A stretch of DNA of 38,684 nt from Bacteroidaceae bacterium (GTDB lineage: Bacteria > Bacteroidota > Bacteroidia > Bacteroidales > Bacteroidaceae), in the NCBI GenBank assembly GCA_016280855.1, contig JAEEHP010000140.1, positions 1-38,684 of the forward strand. Reading direction: 5' to 3'. This document shows, piece after piece, positions 16,359-24,759 of this stretch. The position numbers and the translations under genes are program-made. Every line of letters starts with the position of its first letter. The first letter of the stretch is position 1. Under the pieces are notes generated by a model. It was not told the origin of the DNA and did not search any database. It was given only the letters and a program-made list of their open reading frames with translations.

Positions 16359-16550
16359 TCACCAAATCTCGTCCCAATCCCCTTGCCCCGTTCCCTTGAC
16401 GAACGAGGAAGGGCTGTCATCTTTGTCCCATTCCTGAGAGGTTACTCCGTCGAGACCGTTCGTATTGAGGCCTGTAGAACTGCTGAGCAATGTGGACATC
16501 GTATCCACGCTGAATACTTGAATCGCAGGTCGCTGATAGATTTTTTTCAT
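16359..16550 (-). CDS. Small peptide, second member of the MKKxY..P / WDExW family
   Basis: A 63-residue peptide starting MKKIYQRPAIQVFSVDTM and ending GQGDWDEIW. It shares with the 61-residue peptide at 9411-9596 the start (MKK, aromatic Y, P at position 8), a LxxSS-like segment near residue 21-25 and the end WDExW; the middle is not alignable. There is no signal peptide or transmembrane segment. It lies 40 bases after the DUF4978/GH-A stop and 43 bases before the GH115 start, so it is the middle gene of the unit read from promoter D. As in the other copy, the gene before it encodes a protein with a T9SS-type tail. The function is unknown. Confidence 0.7.
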   Translation of the reverse strand: MKKIYQRPAIQVFSVDTMSTLLSSSTGLNTNGLDGVTSQEWDKDDSPSSFVKGTGQGDWDEIW

Positions 16551-16590
16551 AACGCTATTGAATGATTTATGATTGTATATTTAAGGTCTG

Positions 16591-19500
16591 CTATTTGACA
16601 ATGACTTTTTTGCCTTTGAGGATATATATTCCACGGCTCGGATTTGTGACGCTGCGACCACTTAGGTCGAACCATTTTCTATTTACGGATTTACTATTTA
16701 CCATTTTCTCCACGCCGGTATCCGTGTCACTGAGATTCACAGTCAGTTTCACCTCGGCTGTTGTTTCGAGAGTGAACCATGCGCTGAAGGGCTGTGCTGT
16801 AACAGCTCCCGCACAATCGGTATGATGATAGAGGGTGGTGCCGTTGAGGAAGTGGAAGTCTGAGCTGAGGTCTTCACCGTCGTAGGTACCTTGTAGGGTG
16901 ACAGAGGTCGAGCCGTTGGAAGCAACAACCGTGGAGGGTGCATCTGTGCTGATGTTGACACCCTCTATGTAGTAATTGCTTCCTGTCGTGGGTAGTCTCA
17001 GAACGAAAGGCACACCAGCTTCGGTAGCAGTGGCCTCGTCAAAGGCGATGGTGGCTGAGCTGCCGTTCAGCGTGAGGGCAGTGTTCAGGGTGCGTACTTC
17101 TGCCTCATCGCCAAAGGCTGCCGAAATCTGTTCGGTAGTCATGTTAAACGGAAACACGATGGCGTTCCAACCAGCTGATAGTGAGCGTGGTAGGCGTACA
17201 ATGGCGTTCTCGATGTCAGCCGTGGGTGTCGCTGTGAGATCGGCACTGAGGCGCGTGAGGCGGAAGTTGGTGAGGGAGAACCATGTGCCGTTGACAGCGG
17301 CCGAGATATCGGCGGGGCCATCCTCCTCCTGTGTGAACACGACGAAGGCATCGTCCCAGGCAGGTGCTGTTCCGAAGGTAGAGAGGTTATGATAGGTGGC
17401 TGCTGCGCCGTTGAGTTGCAAGCTACGGATGTCGCCACGGGCAGCGACGGAAAGCAGGTAGCGTCCGGCTGACAGGGCTGGAAGGGTCTGTGTGACGCTG
17501 CTGGTGGAGGGACTGGATGTCCATGCTTTGTTGAAACGGGTGGGTATGGTTGTGCCGTCGGCCATGACGTATGCCATGGCATCATTGCTGTTCACATCGA
17601 AGCCCGCAATAGTCCATCCTGAAGTGGCTTCTGCATTAGGGTTGAGGAGGGTAGTCTCCGTCGGGGAAACCGACGGACACAGGGCCTTGGCGGTTCCGAC
17701 GTGTTCTGCTTGGGCATTGCTGGTTACGTAGTCGCGGATGGCCGCCCAGAGGGCAGCAGTAGCATCGGCTGCTGAGGCCGCTGTCGTAGGCCGTGATGCG
17801 GCTGCCAGAGTCTGCATGTATGCATATCTTTTGCCGGAGGCGTAGGGATAGTTGGCTTCTTCGTAGCGCGCTGCCTGACTCACTGCGGCATCGTAGGCGG
17901 CAAGGGCTTCGGTGAGAGCCGACTCGTTGCTCAACGAGAGGCGAACGCAGGTAGCTTCGCCAAGAGTAATGGACGTTGACGTATAGTTGACTGCACCCTC
18001 GCTGACCCATTGGTTGGAGGCATCGAAGTAGCCCTGTTCGACCGCTTCCACTCCGAGCGATGCGGGATAGTCGAAGGTGCCGCCACCCGTGCTCAAGAGC
18101 ACGACCTCATAGCTGCTGCGATTGATGACGATGGCCTGACTGGTGGCGTTGGCGGGCGTGTAGGCGATGCTGAGAATGCCCGTCTCGGTGGCGGTGCTGT
18201 TGCCGGCGTAGTTATAGACGTAGAGACCACTGCCCTGCTTCTTCAGGGCGATGTCCTGCGCATCGGCGTTGATGATCTTGTTGCGCTGGCGCACGAGGTT
18301 GATGTGGCTGCGCTCGGTGAGGACGTGGCCGGTATTGGCATAGAGACCATTGCCATCGACGGGGCCCATGTTGTAGTAGTCGAAAGCCTTGTCGCCCGCA
18401 AGTGCTGCCATCTGGTAGAGGGGAGCGTTGGAGTCCTTGGCATCGATTTCCATGATCATGCGATAGTTCTTGCCGTTGGTGCCGAGGTACCCGTCCATGT
18501 TGCCCTTGACCTTGGGGGCGTTGGTGCCATAGATGTCGATGCCCACGAAGTCAATGTTGGTGCCACCATTGTTGCGGCGGCTTTCGTTGGCATTGGTGCG
18601 TCCGCTGGTCATCCAGGAGATGCAGTTAAGGCGCGTCCAAGTGACGTACTTCGACTGTTTGACGGCAGCACCGACGTGGTGATACCAGTCAATAATCTCA
18701 GCATCGGTTGCGGTGTTGCCGCCATGAGTGCAGGCCTCGTTGCCTAACTGCACGCCGACCACAGTGTGTGGCGCGCCGTTGTTGGCATCCCAGAGTGCTA
18801 CGTGCTCCATCACACGTCCGAGGACGTAGGTCTCGCGATCACGCAGGTTTGTATCGCGCCAGTCGAGGGAGTATTCCCATTCGGTGCGCAGCATGTTATA
18901 TTCCGATGTACCTTCCATCGAGCAGACATAGTCGGGAGTGCGCAGCTGGCGCTGGCCATTGTAGTTCCAGAGGTATTGCACACGGCCGCCGGAGCTCCAT
19001 GAGAACCAGAGCAGCTCCATCTTCATGCCATACTTCTTGCACCAACCCAAGTATTCATCGAGGATGCGCCAGTCGAAATGATTCTTCTCAGGTTCCACCT
19101 CACTCCAGAACAAAGGCACGCTGACTGTGGAGAAGCCGTCGTCGGCAGCACGCTTGAACACGGCCTCTATCTCCGGCTCGCTCCAGCCCTCATAGCCGCG
19201 CAGCTTGTCGGGGCGTAGCTGAATTTCAGTGGCATAGTAGGGACGGCCATCCACACGTAGGACAAACTTCTCTGAACCGTTGAGTGTGAGGTCAACGTAG
19301 GAGATGGTCTGCTGGCGGGGAGTAATGGTGAACTGCGAGTTGTAGTAAGCTTCGCGGGCGGCGTTGAGGGCATCCTTCTCTGATTCATATTTCACAATTG
19401 CCAATTCATAATTGGTTTGCAGCTGGGCGAGGTATTCGGCTGCTGTGGTGATGGCTTCGTCAAAGGCCACGGCATCGGGGTATTCGTCGGCAGCTCGCTC

Positions 19501-21138
19501 TGCGCGGGCTGCTTCGACGGCTGCTGCGAAGGCGGCGATGCGGGCGCGTTCGGCTTCGCGCTCGGCCACGTAGGCAGCGTAGTCGTTCATGGCTGCATTG
19601 AGTTCTGCAATGGCTGCAATGAGCTCCTCGGCTGTAGCTTCTGTGCCGAGGACTTCTGCGTTGGCCACGGCGGTGTTGAGGGGCGCGGCGTCATAGCCCG
19701 CTTCGAGGTGGTCGAGAATGGCTTTTGCCTCGGCGATGCGCTGGTTGAGTACTTCGCGATAGCCATCGGCATCCATGCCGAGGTAGTGAAGCGTGAAGGT
19801 GTCGAAATCGACGGTCACGCCACCCGTGGTAGCGAGGTCGAGGCCCAGTTCCAGCGTGCCGTCGGTGACGATACCAGTGGTGACATAGCGCTGGGCGGTG
19901 TTAGAGGCGATAGCTGTTTTTCCGTCATTCGCATAGAGGCTGATGACACCACCGAAGCTGGTGGTGACGACCGTAGCCTCCACGTGGTACTTGCCGTTGG
20001 GCAGGCCCGTGACCGTCTGATAGGCCTTACCCGTGAGTGCACCGCTTGCCTGCCACAGCTGCCAGTGGTTCTGGTTGTCCGCGATGATGCCGCCGCCTTT
20101 CTCAACGGTCGATATTTTCGACTGTGTGCTGGCCGTGAGCGTCCAACCCGTCAGGTTGTCGTCGAAATTGGGATTTGCGAGGCGCGAGGTCTGATCGATA
20201 TAGACGTCGCCCGGGAGCATCATACAGGCAGGAGCGTAGGCACCGGTTGCATAGACAGCACTCGCAGCACCCGTGATGCCTGCTGCCACGGGGCTGATGG
20301 CCGTGAGGCTCATATTGTCGAGCCAATCGACCTTGGATTCCGGACGATAGAGCGAGAGGTATAGATCGTCGGGCAGCGTGGCGGGTGTCTGGAATACGGT
20401 GGCGAAGCTGTGCTTGGCGTGGTTGGCATTGGTGGGCGTGTGACCTTCGAGGTCAAGCAGGTCGTTGTTGGCCAGGCTTGAGCCGAGCTGTATGTGGTAG
20501 GTGATGCCGCCGTTGCCTGTGCCGCTGGATGTCCAGTAGTCGTAGGTGAGGAGGTAGGTGGTGGCGTGAGCGAGTGCATCAGCGGTTAGTTGCTGACTGA
20601 GCCATCGGCTGCCCGTGTGCAGGATGATGCTCTTGGTGCCGTCGGAACGGTAGCTGGCGTTCTCGCGCACGTTGACGTAACCCACGTCGCCGCCCCACGT
20701 AGGCGTGCCGCCGTTCCATGTTTCCCATTCAGTGGCTTTCCAGCGTCCCGAGGTCAGCTCTTCGCCTACGGTCTCAAAACTGGGGTTGCGCAGCAGTTGC
20801 TCGCCCACCTTATTATATATATAGTCTGGTGTAAGTGTTGTGGCGTAGGTGTTGTTTTCGAAGACATAGACCTTGCCGTCCTGCTGCACGAAACGAACTG
20901 AACTGTCGGCTGTCGGCGTGTAGCTGATGCTGCCGAAAGCGATAGTGACGGGCGTTGCCGCCGTGGCTTGCACTTCAAGGGTGAAGTTGTTGGTGGTCGG
21001 CACGAAGGAGGTGAGGTCGCCTATCGTCTGGCCACCGAAGTCGTTGGCGGTGGCAAACGATGGCAACACGGTCTGCGCCTTTAGCGAAGTAGTCGAGAGG
21101 AACAGACAGAGAAGCGTGAGAAATGTGTTAGCTTTCAT
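16591..21138 (-). CDS. Secreted multidomain clan GH-A hydrolase (beta-galactosidase-like, DUF4978 type)
   Basis: A 1515-residue protein from the ATG at 21138 with signal peptide MKANTFLTLLCLFLSTTSLKA. Earlier codons in frame lie across the operator and are rejected. Order: two jelly-roll modules (about 112-280 and 318-452), an alanine- and glutamate-rich helical stretch (about 460-600), a TIM-barrel domain (about 615-960), a beta domain (about 965-1080), a shorter helical repeat, a third jelly-roll module, the shared C-terminal module and a T9SS tail. The barrel has GWSEPEIEAVFKRAADDGF, VPLFWSEVEPE, VGVQLGNEA (E801, putative acid/base) and MIMEIDAKDS (E897, putative nucleophile), as in GH35/GH42-like enzymes followed by DUF4978. 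Galactose-containing glycan is the likely substrate, not proven. It is the first gene after promoter D. Confidence 0.75.
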   Translation of the reverse strand: MKANTFLTLLCLFLSTTSLKAQTVLPSFATANDFGGQTIGDLTSFVPTTNNFTLEVQATAATPVTIAFGSISYTPTADSSVRFVQQDGKVYVFENNTYATTLTPDYIYNKVGEQLLRNPSFETVGEELTSGRWKATEWETWNGGTPTWGGDVGYVNVRENASYRSDGTKSIILHTGSRWLSQQLTADALAHATTYLLTYDYWTSSGTGNGGITYHIQLGSSLANNDLLDLEGHTPTNANHAKHSFATVFQTPATLPDDLYLSLYRPESKVDWLDNMSLTAISPVAAGITGAASAVYATGAYAPACMMLPGDVYIDQTSRLANPNFDDNLTGWTLTASTQSKISTVEKGGGIIADNQNHWQLWQASGALTGKAYQTVTGLPNGKYHVEATVVTTSFGGVISLYANDGKTAIASNTAQRYVTTGIVTDGTLELGLDLATTGGVTVDFDTFTLHYLGMDADGYREVLNQRIAEAKAILDHLEAGYDAAPLNTAVANAEVLGTEATAEELIAAIAELNAAMNDYAAYVAEREAERARIAAFAAAVEAARAERAADEYPDAVAFDEAITTAAEYLAQLQTNYELAIVKYESEKDALNAAREAYYNSQFTITPRQQTISYVDLTLNGSEKFVLRVDGRPYYATEIQLRPDKLRGYEGWSEPEIEAVFKRAADDGFSTVSVPLFWSEVEPEKNHFDWRILDEYLGWCKKYGMKMELLWFSWSSGGRVQYLWNYNGQRQLRTPDYVCSMEGTSEYNMLRTEWEYSLDWRDTNLRDRETYVLGRVMEHVALWDANNGAPHTVVGVQLGNEACTHGGNTATDAEIIDWYHHVGAAVKQSKYVTWTRLNCISWMTSGRTNANESRRNNGGTNIDFVGIDIYGTNAPKVKGNMDGYLGTNGKNYRMIMEIDAKDSNAPLYQMAALAGDKAFDYYNMGPVDGNGLYANTGHVLTERSHINLVRQRNKIINADAQDIALKKQGSGLYVYNYAGNSTATETGILSIAYTPANATSQAIVINRSSYEVVLLSTGGGTFDYPASLGVEAVEQGYFDASNQWVSEGAVNYTSTSITLGEATCVRLSLSNESALTEALAAYDAAVSQAARYEEANYPYASGKRYAYMQTLAAASRPTTAASAADATAALWAAIRDYVTSNAQAEHVGTAKALCPSVSPTETTLLNPNAEATSGWTIAGFDVNSNDAMAYVMADGTTIPTRFNKAWTSSPSTSSVTQTLPALSAGRYLLSVAARGDIRSLQLNGAAATYHNLSTFGTAPAWDDAFVVFTQEEDGPADISAAVNGTWFSLTNFRLTRLSADLTATPTADIENAIVRLPRSLSAGWNAIVFPFNMTTEQISAAFGDEAEVRTLNTALTLNGSSATIAFDEATATEAGVPFVLRLPTTGSNYYIEGVNISTDAPSTVVASNGSTSVTLQGTYDGEDLSSDFHFLNGTTLYHHTDCAGAVTAQPFSAWFTLETTAEVKLTVNLSDTDTGVEKMVNSKSVNRKWFDLSGRSVTNPSRGIYILKGKKVIVK

Positions 21139-21179
21139 TGTGTGAGTAAATGAGTTTTGTTTTGTCGTTTTTCGTGTTG

Positions 21180-21285
21180 CAAAGGTCGTTATTGCGCGTA
21201 TGGATGTGGAGCAGGATTGTAAAAACAGGGTCAAAAGGTGTCCAAATGCACATTTTTTCACCTCTTTTGTCGGATTCTTTACCTT
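21180..21285. promoter_or_regulatory. Operator D, shared by the enzyme unit and its divergent regulator
   Basis: For the minus-strand enzyme unit, a -7-like box GACCTTTG is at 21180-21187 and half-sites are at 21206-21211 (weak, GTGGAG) and 21227-21232 (AGGGTC). In the plus direction, half-sites are at 21259-21264 (CACCTC) and 21280-21285 (TACCTT). Spacings of 19, 21, 32 and 21 bp equal site C exactly, and the first three equal A and B. The outer plus-facing half-site lies just upstream of the regulator -7 box. Confidence 0.7.
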
Positions 21286-21291
21286 TTTTAC

Positions 21292-21299
21292 TACCTTTG
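21292..21299 (+). promoter_or_regulatory. Promoter -7 box of the regulator gene
   Basis: TACCTTTG fits the Bacteroidetes TAnnTTTG box and lies 20 bases before the chosen ATG. A TTTG 26 bases further upstream may be the -33 element. An operator half-site (21280-21285) falls inside the spacer, which suggests autorepression. Confidence 0.6.
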
Positions 21300-21319
21300 T
21301 ACCCAAAACAAGCCATAAA

Positions 21320-24070
21320 ATGGGAAAGAAACATCTATTAGCACTCCTGACGGCATCCGTTTGCCTCACCCTCTTTGCGGCAGGGGGAGGATGGAAGGTG
21401 AACATGGCCACACAGACGCGGACGGCCGACGAATTGAGATGTATGATAATAGACAGCCGTGGGCTCTTGTGGGTAGGAACCAGCTCAGGACTTTGTACAT
21501 TCGACGGCTACACGATGCGTGCGTGGCAGGGTCGAGGCAGCACAGTGGCGGCCGACGTGCGATGTCTCACAGAGGACTCCGTGGGTCATCTCTGGATGGG
21601 CACCAACGACGGACTGCTGCGCCTGAACCTAACGGATGGGAGCGAACGTGCTTACCGTCTCCCCAAGGCCAGCCAGCGCATCGTCTATGCCCTCTTCACA
21701 GCTACGGACGGCACGCTGTATGTGGGTACCGACGACGGATTCTCCATCTACGACGACAAGAAGGATACTTTTCGTAACTTCAACTGCGATAATACACTTG
21801 CCATCTTCCCGGACGGACGGCGAGACACCGTATGGGGGTATTCAGTGAAGACTTTTGAAGAGCTGACAAACGGGGACATCGTCATGGGCACATGGAGCAA
21901 CGGTCTGTTGCGCTACTCTCCACAGACGGGCGTGTTCCATACCTACGCAGCATTTAATGACATGAATTCAGCCTACACGCTTAGCCTCGACCGACGCGAA
22001 CGCCTGTGGATAGGTACTTGGGCTGACGGACTCTTCTGCCTCGACCATGCCGATGATTACAAACTCTCTACACTGCGCCATGTGTGGCATTCAAGCACAC
22101 CCGTACATGATGTCTGCGAGAACCCCGCAGACGGTGACATCTGGATGGCTACTGATGAAGGGGTCGTTGGGGTGTCATCCTTGGTTCACACCATGCGGAC
22201 GGCACGACGCCTGCAGGTGACGACGGACGGACGTGTGTGGGCACTTGCCCAGACGGGGAGGATTGAATGTCTGACGCGTGACGAGGCCACATTCCGCTTC
22301 ACGCCGACTGCAGGGCGCGTCTATAGCCTGTACAAAGATGAACAAGGGAATCTCATCAGTCATAGACCGCAGGACCATGCGCCAGCCCACTGCATCATAC
22401 AACGCTCCAACGGCGACCTGTTTATGGCCCTTGGTGATCAGGGACTTCAAGTCATGCACCCCGACGGGACAGAGGAGACATGGCACTGGAATAACCGCAC
22501 TTGGTTGCGCGACAACGTGGAAGCACTATGCGAGAGTCGCGATGGTACGCTGTGGATAGGACAGCGCATGGGAATATCCATAGTCACCCCCGACGGGAAA
22601 GGCGAGCATCTGGAAATCTGCACCGACAGCGTAGATCTGACAGGCTATTTCATCGTCAGAAACATTACGGAAGACCACGAAGGGAACGTATGGGTGAGCT
22701 CGGATAACGACGGCATCGTGCGGATAATGAATAGGACATGTCGCCACTATCTTCCCCGAATGCCCGTTACAGCGTGCTTTGAGGATAGCCGTTACCGTCT
22801 GTGGGCTGTCTCGCCAACACAAGGGCTGCTGCGCTATGATGCCCAAAGCGACCGCTTCCATAGCGTAGCACAAAGCTACCACCTGCCTACACGCAACATT
22901 TGCTCTATCAACGAGGATGCAGAAGGCGGCCTGTGGCTGGCATCGAACGGCACGTTGATGCGCCTTGTTGTAGGGTCTGACGGAGAAACTGTCGTTAGGA
23001 CGTTCACCGTCGAAGACGGGCTGCCAGACTGCACTTTCATGCCTCGATCTACGTTCCGCACCACCGACAGCCTCTATTTCGGTATGACCGAAGGATACGT
23101 GAGCGTGGCAAACCGGAAGGTAGCTAATAAGAAAGAAGAAAGGATAGCAACCGCCCGCGCGACGCTCATCGTGACAGACCTGTTAATCGACGGCACACCC
23201 ATCGCCGATATGGATTCCAGCAGTGCTGCGCGCATCTGTTCTGCGATACCCCTGGCGGTACGCGACATCACACTTCCCGCATCCGTGCATCGCCTCACCT
23301 TGGAACTCGCCCTGCTCACCTACAACCATACCGCACAGATTTCATATTCCTACCGTCTCAATGATTATGACCGCGACTGGCAGTATGTGGAACCCGGCAC
23401 ACGACGTGTATCTCTGGCCAACCTGCCCGCTGGAACCTACCAGCTGCATCTCCGTGCTACCGACAGCCACGGTCAGACCTTCGAACTTCCATATGCCATC
23501 GCCATACGCGTACTTCCTCCGTGGTATCGCACATGGTGGGCATACCTTATTTATATATGTGTACTCGCGTGCATCGCATGGTTCGTATGGCGATATCTGC
23601 AAATGCGACACGAAGTGAAAGCCAGCCGACGGTTCACTGCAGTGATGCGATGCGTAGGAACCACATTTGAACCGCAGAAGGAAGAACAAAGCGCCAATGA
23701 ACTCGAAGCCACACCTGTACAACAAGACACCGAGTCGGCTTTCTTGAAGAAAGCACGTGAATTGGTTATGCAGAACCTTGATGATACCGACTACAATCGC
23801 GACCGCATGGCCGCTGACCTGGGCATGAGCGTCAGCTCCCTCTACACACGCCTGCACGATGTCAGCGGTCTGAGCATCCAGAACTTCATCAAGAATATCC
23901 GCTTGAATGCCGCCGCCGACATTCTTTGCCGCGACTCTGACTTCCGCATCTCCGAACTAGCATATTCCGTTGGCTTCAACACACCGAAATATTTCTCTCA
24001 ATGCTTCAAGAAAGAGTTCGGCGTTTTACCAGGGGAATACGCTAAAAAGAATCCTACAGGACACTTGTAA
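21320..24070 (+). CDS. Transmembrane sensor-AraC regulator without kinase (Reg_prop, Y_Y_Y, HTH)
   Basis: A 916-residue protein from the ATG at 21320 (MGKKHLLALLTASVCLTLFAA, a signal or anchor sequence); earlier in-frame codons lie in the operator. A periplasmic propeller of Reg_prop repeats (about 30-595; LLWVGTSSGL, HLWMGTNDGL, RLWIGTWADGL, TLWIGQRMG) is followed by a Y_Y_Y domain (about 665-732), one membrane helix (about 737-760) and a cytoplasmic AraC domain (about 807-912; MAADLGMSVSSLYTRL and FRISELAYSVGFNTPKYFSQCFKKEFG). Hybrid two-component sensors of this family have HisKA, HATPase and receiver domains between membrane and HTH; here only about 45 residues lie there. It should therefore work as a one-component membrane transcription factor. 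It faces away from the enzyme genes and shares operator D with them. Confidence 0.9.
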   Translation: MGKKHLLALLTASVCLTLFAAGGGWKVNMATQTRTADELRCMIIDSRGLLWVGTSSGLCTFDGYTMRAWQGRGSTVAADVRCLTEDSVGHLWMGTNDGLLRLNLTDGSERAYRLPKASQRIVYALFTATDGTLYVGTDDGFSIYDDKKDTFRNFNCDNTLAIFPDGRRDTVWGYSVKTFEELTNGDIVMGTWSNGLLRYSPQTGVFHTYAAFNDMNSAYTLSLDRRERLWIGTWADGLFCLDHADDYKLSTLRHVWHSSTPVHDVCENPADGDIWMATDEGVVGVSSLVHTMRTARRLQVTTDGRVWALAQTGRIECLTRDEATFRFTPTAGRVYSLYKDEQGNLISHRPQDHAPAHCIIQRSNGDLFMALGDQGLQVMHPDGTEETWHWNNRTWLRDNVEALCESRDGTLWIGQRMGISIVTPDGKGEHLEICTDSVDLTGYFIVRNITEDHEGNVWVSSDNDGIVRIMNRTCRHYLPRMPVTACFEDSRYRLWAVSPTQGLLRYDAQSDRFHSVAQSYHLPTRNICSINEDAEGGLWLASNGTLMRLVVGSDGETVVRTFTVEDGLPDCTFMPRSTFRTTDSLYFGMTEGYVSVANRKVANKKEERIATARATLIVTDLLIDGTPIADMDSSSAARICSAIPLAVRDITLPASVHRLTLELALLTYNHTAQISYSYRLNDYDRDWQYVEPGTRRVSLANLPAGTYQLHLRATDSHGQTFELPYAIAIRVLPPWYRTWWAYLIYICVLACIAWFVWRYLQMRHEVKASRRFTAVMRCVGTTFEPQKEEQSANELEATPVQQDTESAFLKKARELVMQNLDDTDYNRDRMAADLGMSVSSLYTRLHDVSGLSIQNFIKNIRLNAAADILCRDSDFRISELAYSVGFNTPKYFSQCFKKEFGVLPGEYAKKNPTGHL

Positions 24071-24074
24071 AAAT

Positions 24075-24108
24075 ATGATGAGGTAGTACGTTAAGACTAC
24101 CTCATCAT
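24075..24108. terminator. Hairpin after the regulator gene
   Basis: A perfect 13-bp stem (24075-24087 with 24096-24108, 8-base loop) follows the regulator stop by four bases. The plus side lacks a T run. The minus side is followed by ATATTTTT, so it can terminate from both directions but better for minus-strand transcripts. Confidence 0.6.
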
Positions 24109-24113
24109 TATGA

Positions 24114-24203
24114 TTACTCAAAGTTCCCCAAGCCCACCGTGCCTTCAACCGCTACTTCAAGCGACAGGTGGGTTTCAGCCCGCTGGAGTATCGGGAGGGG
24201 TAA
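24114..24203 (+). pseudogene. Relic of the C-terminus of a second AraC-family regulator
   Basis: One frame reads AFNRYFKRQVGFSPLEYREG followed by a stop at 24201-24203, which matches the last helix and end of AraC-type DNA-binding domains (FNRYFK, then GxSPLEYR). Just before it, the neighbouring frame reads QSSPS, the expected preceding residues, so a frameshift separates them. No start or upstream domain remains. It is not a copy of the intact regulator tail, which reads YFSQCFKKEFGVLPGEYAKKN. Confidence 0.65.
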
Positions 24204-24215
24204 AAACAAATCATC

Positions 24216-24446
24216 TCACTCATGGACAATTTGTTTCCACCTCTTGGTGACGTGCCCGAGGGAAAGGATAGTCAGCAGTTGTCCAAATATATAATGTAAG
24301 TGGCCCATAGTGGAATTGGGGCCGTCGATGGCAACGATGAGTACGATGCCTGTAACGAAGAGGAACAGAAAGGCGATAGTGAGCAGAAAGGTGACTCGAC
24401 TCTTTTTGCCGAGGCCTTTGCCGAACAGACTCTTATAAGAGTACAT
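24216..24446 (-). CDS. Small membrane protein, DUF4405-like
   Basis: A 76-residue protein with two hydrophobic segments: about residues 18-41 (VTFLLTIAFLFLFVTGIVLI) and a second, His-containing one at about 48-66 (GHLHYIFGQLLTILSLGH), followed by a basic end THKRWK-like (TKRWKQI). The spacing of the histidines and the GHLHYIFG/HVTKRWK pattern resemble DUF4405-type membrane proteins, where a heme-binding role has been suggested by similarity to cytochrome subunits. It overlaps the end of the upstream small ORF by 14 bases in another frame. It is short for the family, so it could be a fragment. Confidence 0.5.
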   Translation of the reverse strand: MYSYKSLFGKGLGKKSRVTFLLTIAFLFLFVTGIVLIVAIDGPNSTMGHLHYIFGQLLTILSLGHVTKRWKQIVHE

Positions 24447-24732
24447 AATAGTTCTTTTCAGTAATTGCCTGGTATGCTATTTGATTGATTTTCTTTTGTA
24501 AATCGCTTAAATTTCTATTACCTTCCTGGTTAAGCCAGAATTTCCTTGAAAAATCGTTTCTAATAAACGAATCTTCAAAAGTTGAAGCGTATTTGCCATT
24601 AGCAATTTCCACATTTTCATCTTTCGCAAAATCGATCAGATCCTGCATGGAAATGTGAAGATTGACTTTTTCGCTGAGGCTCCTCTCGAAATAGTACTTA
24701 TAGATTAGATTGCTCCAGGCTTTTATATCCAT
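24433..24732 (-). CDS. Hypothetical protein, possibly a truncated N-terminal domain
   Basis: A 99-residue soluble protein starting MDIKAWSNLIYKYYFERSL, with VNLHISMQDLIDFAKDENVEI and a helical end. I do not recognise the family. The composition (Lys, Asn, Tyr-rich, low GC) is like the HNH gene before it, from which it is separated by 27 bases, and unlike the GC-rich locus to the left. The abrupt end (EKNYYVLL) at the start of the DUF4405-like ORF, with overlap, suggests that a longer gene was cut there. Confidence 0.5.
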   Translation of the reverse strand: MDIKAWSNLIYKYYFERSLSEKVNLHISMQDLIDFAKDENVEIANGKYASTFEDSFIRNDFSRKFWLNQEGNRNLSDLQKKINQIAYQAITEKNYYVLL

Positions 24733-24759
24733 ATTGTTAGTAAAAATGATAGTTCGTTT

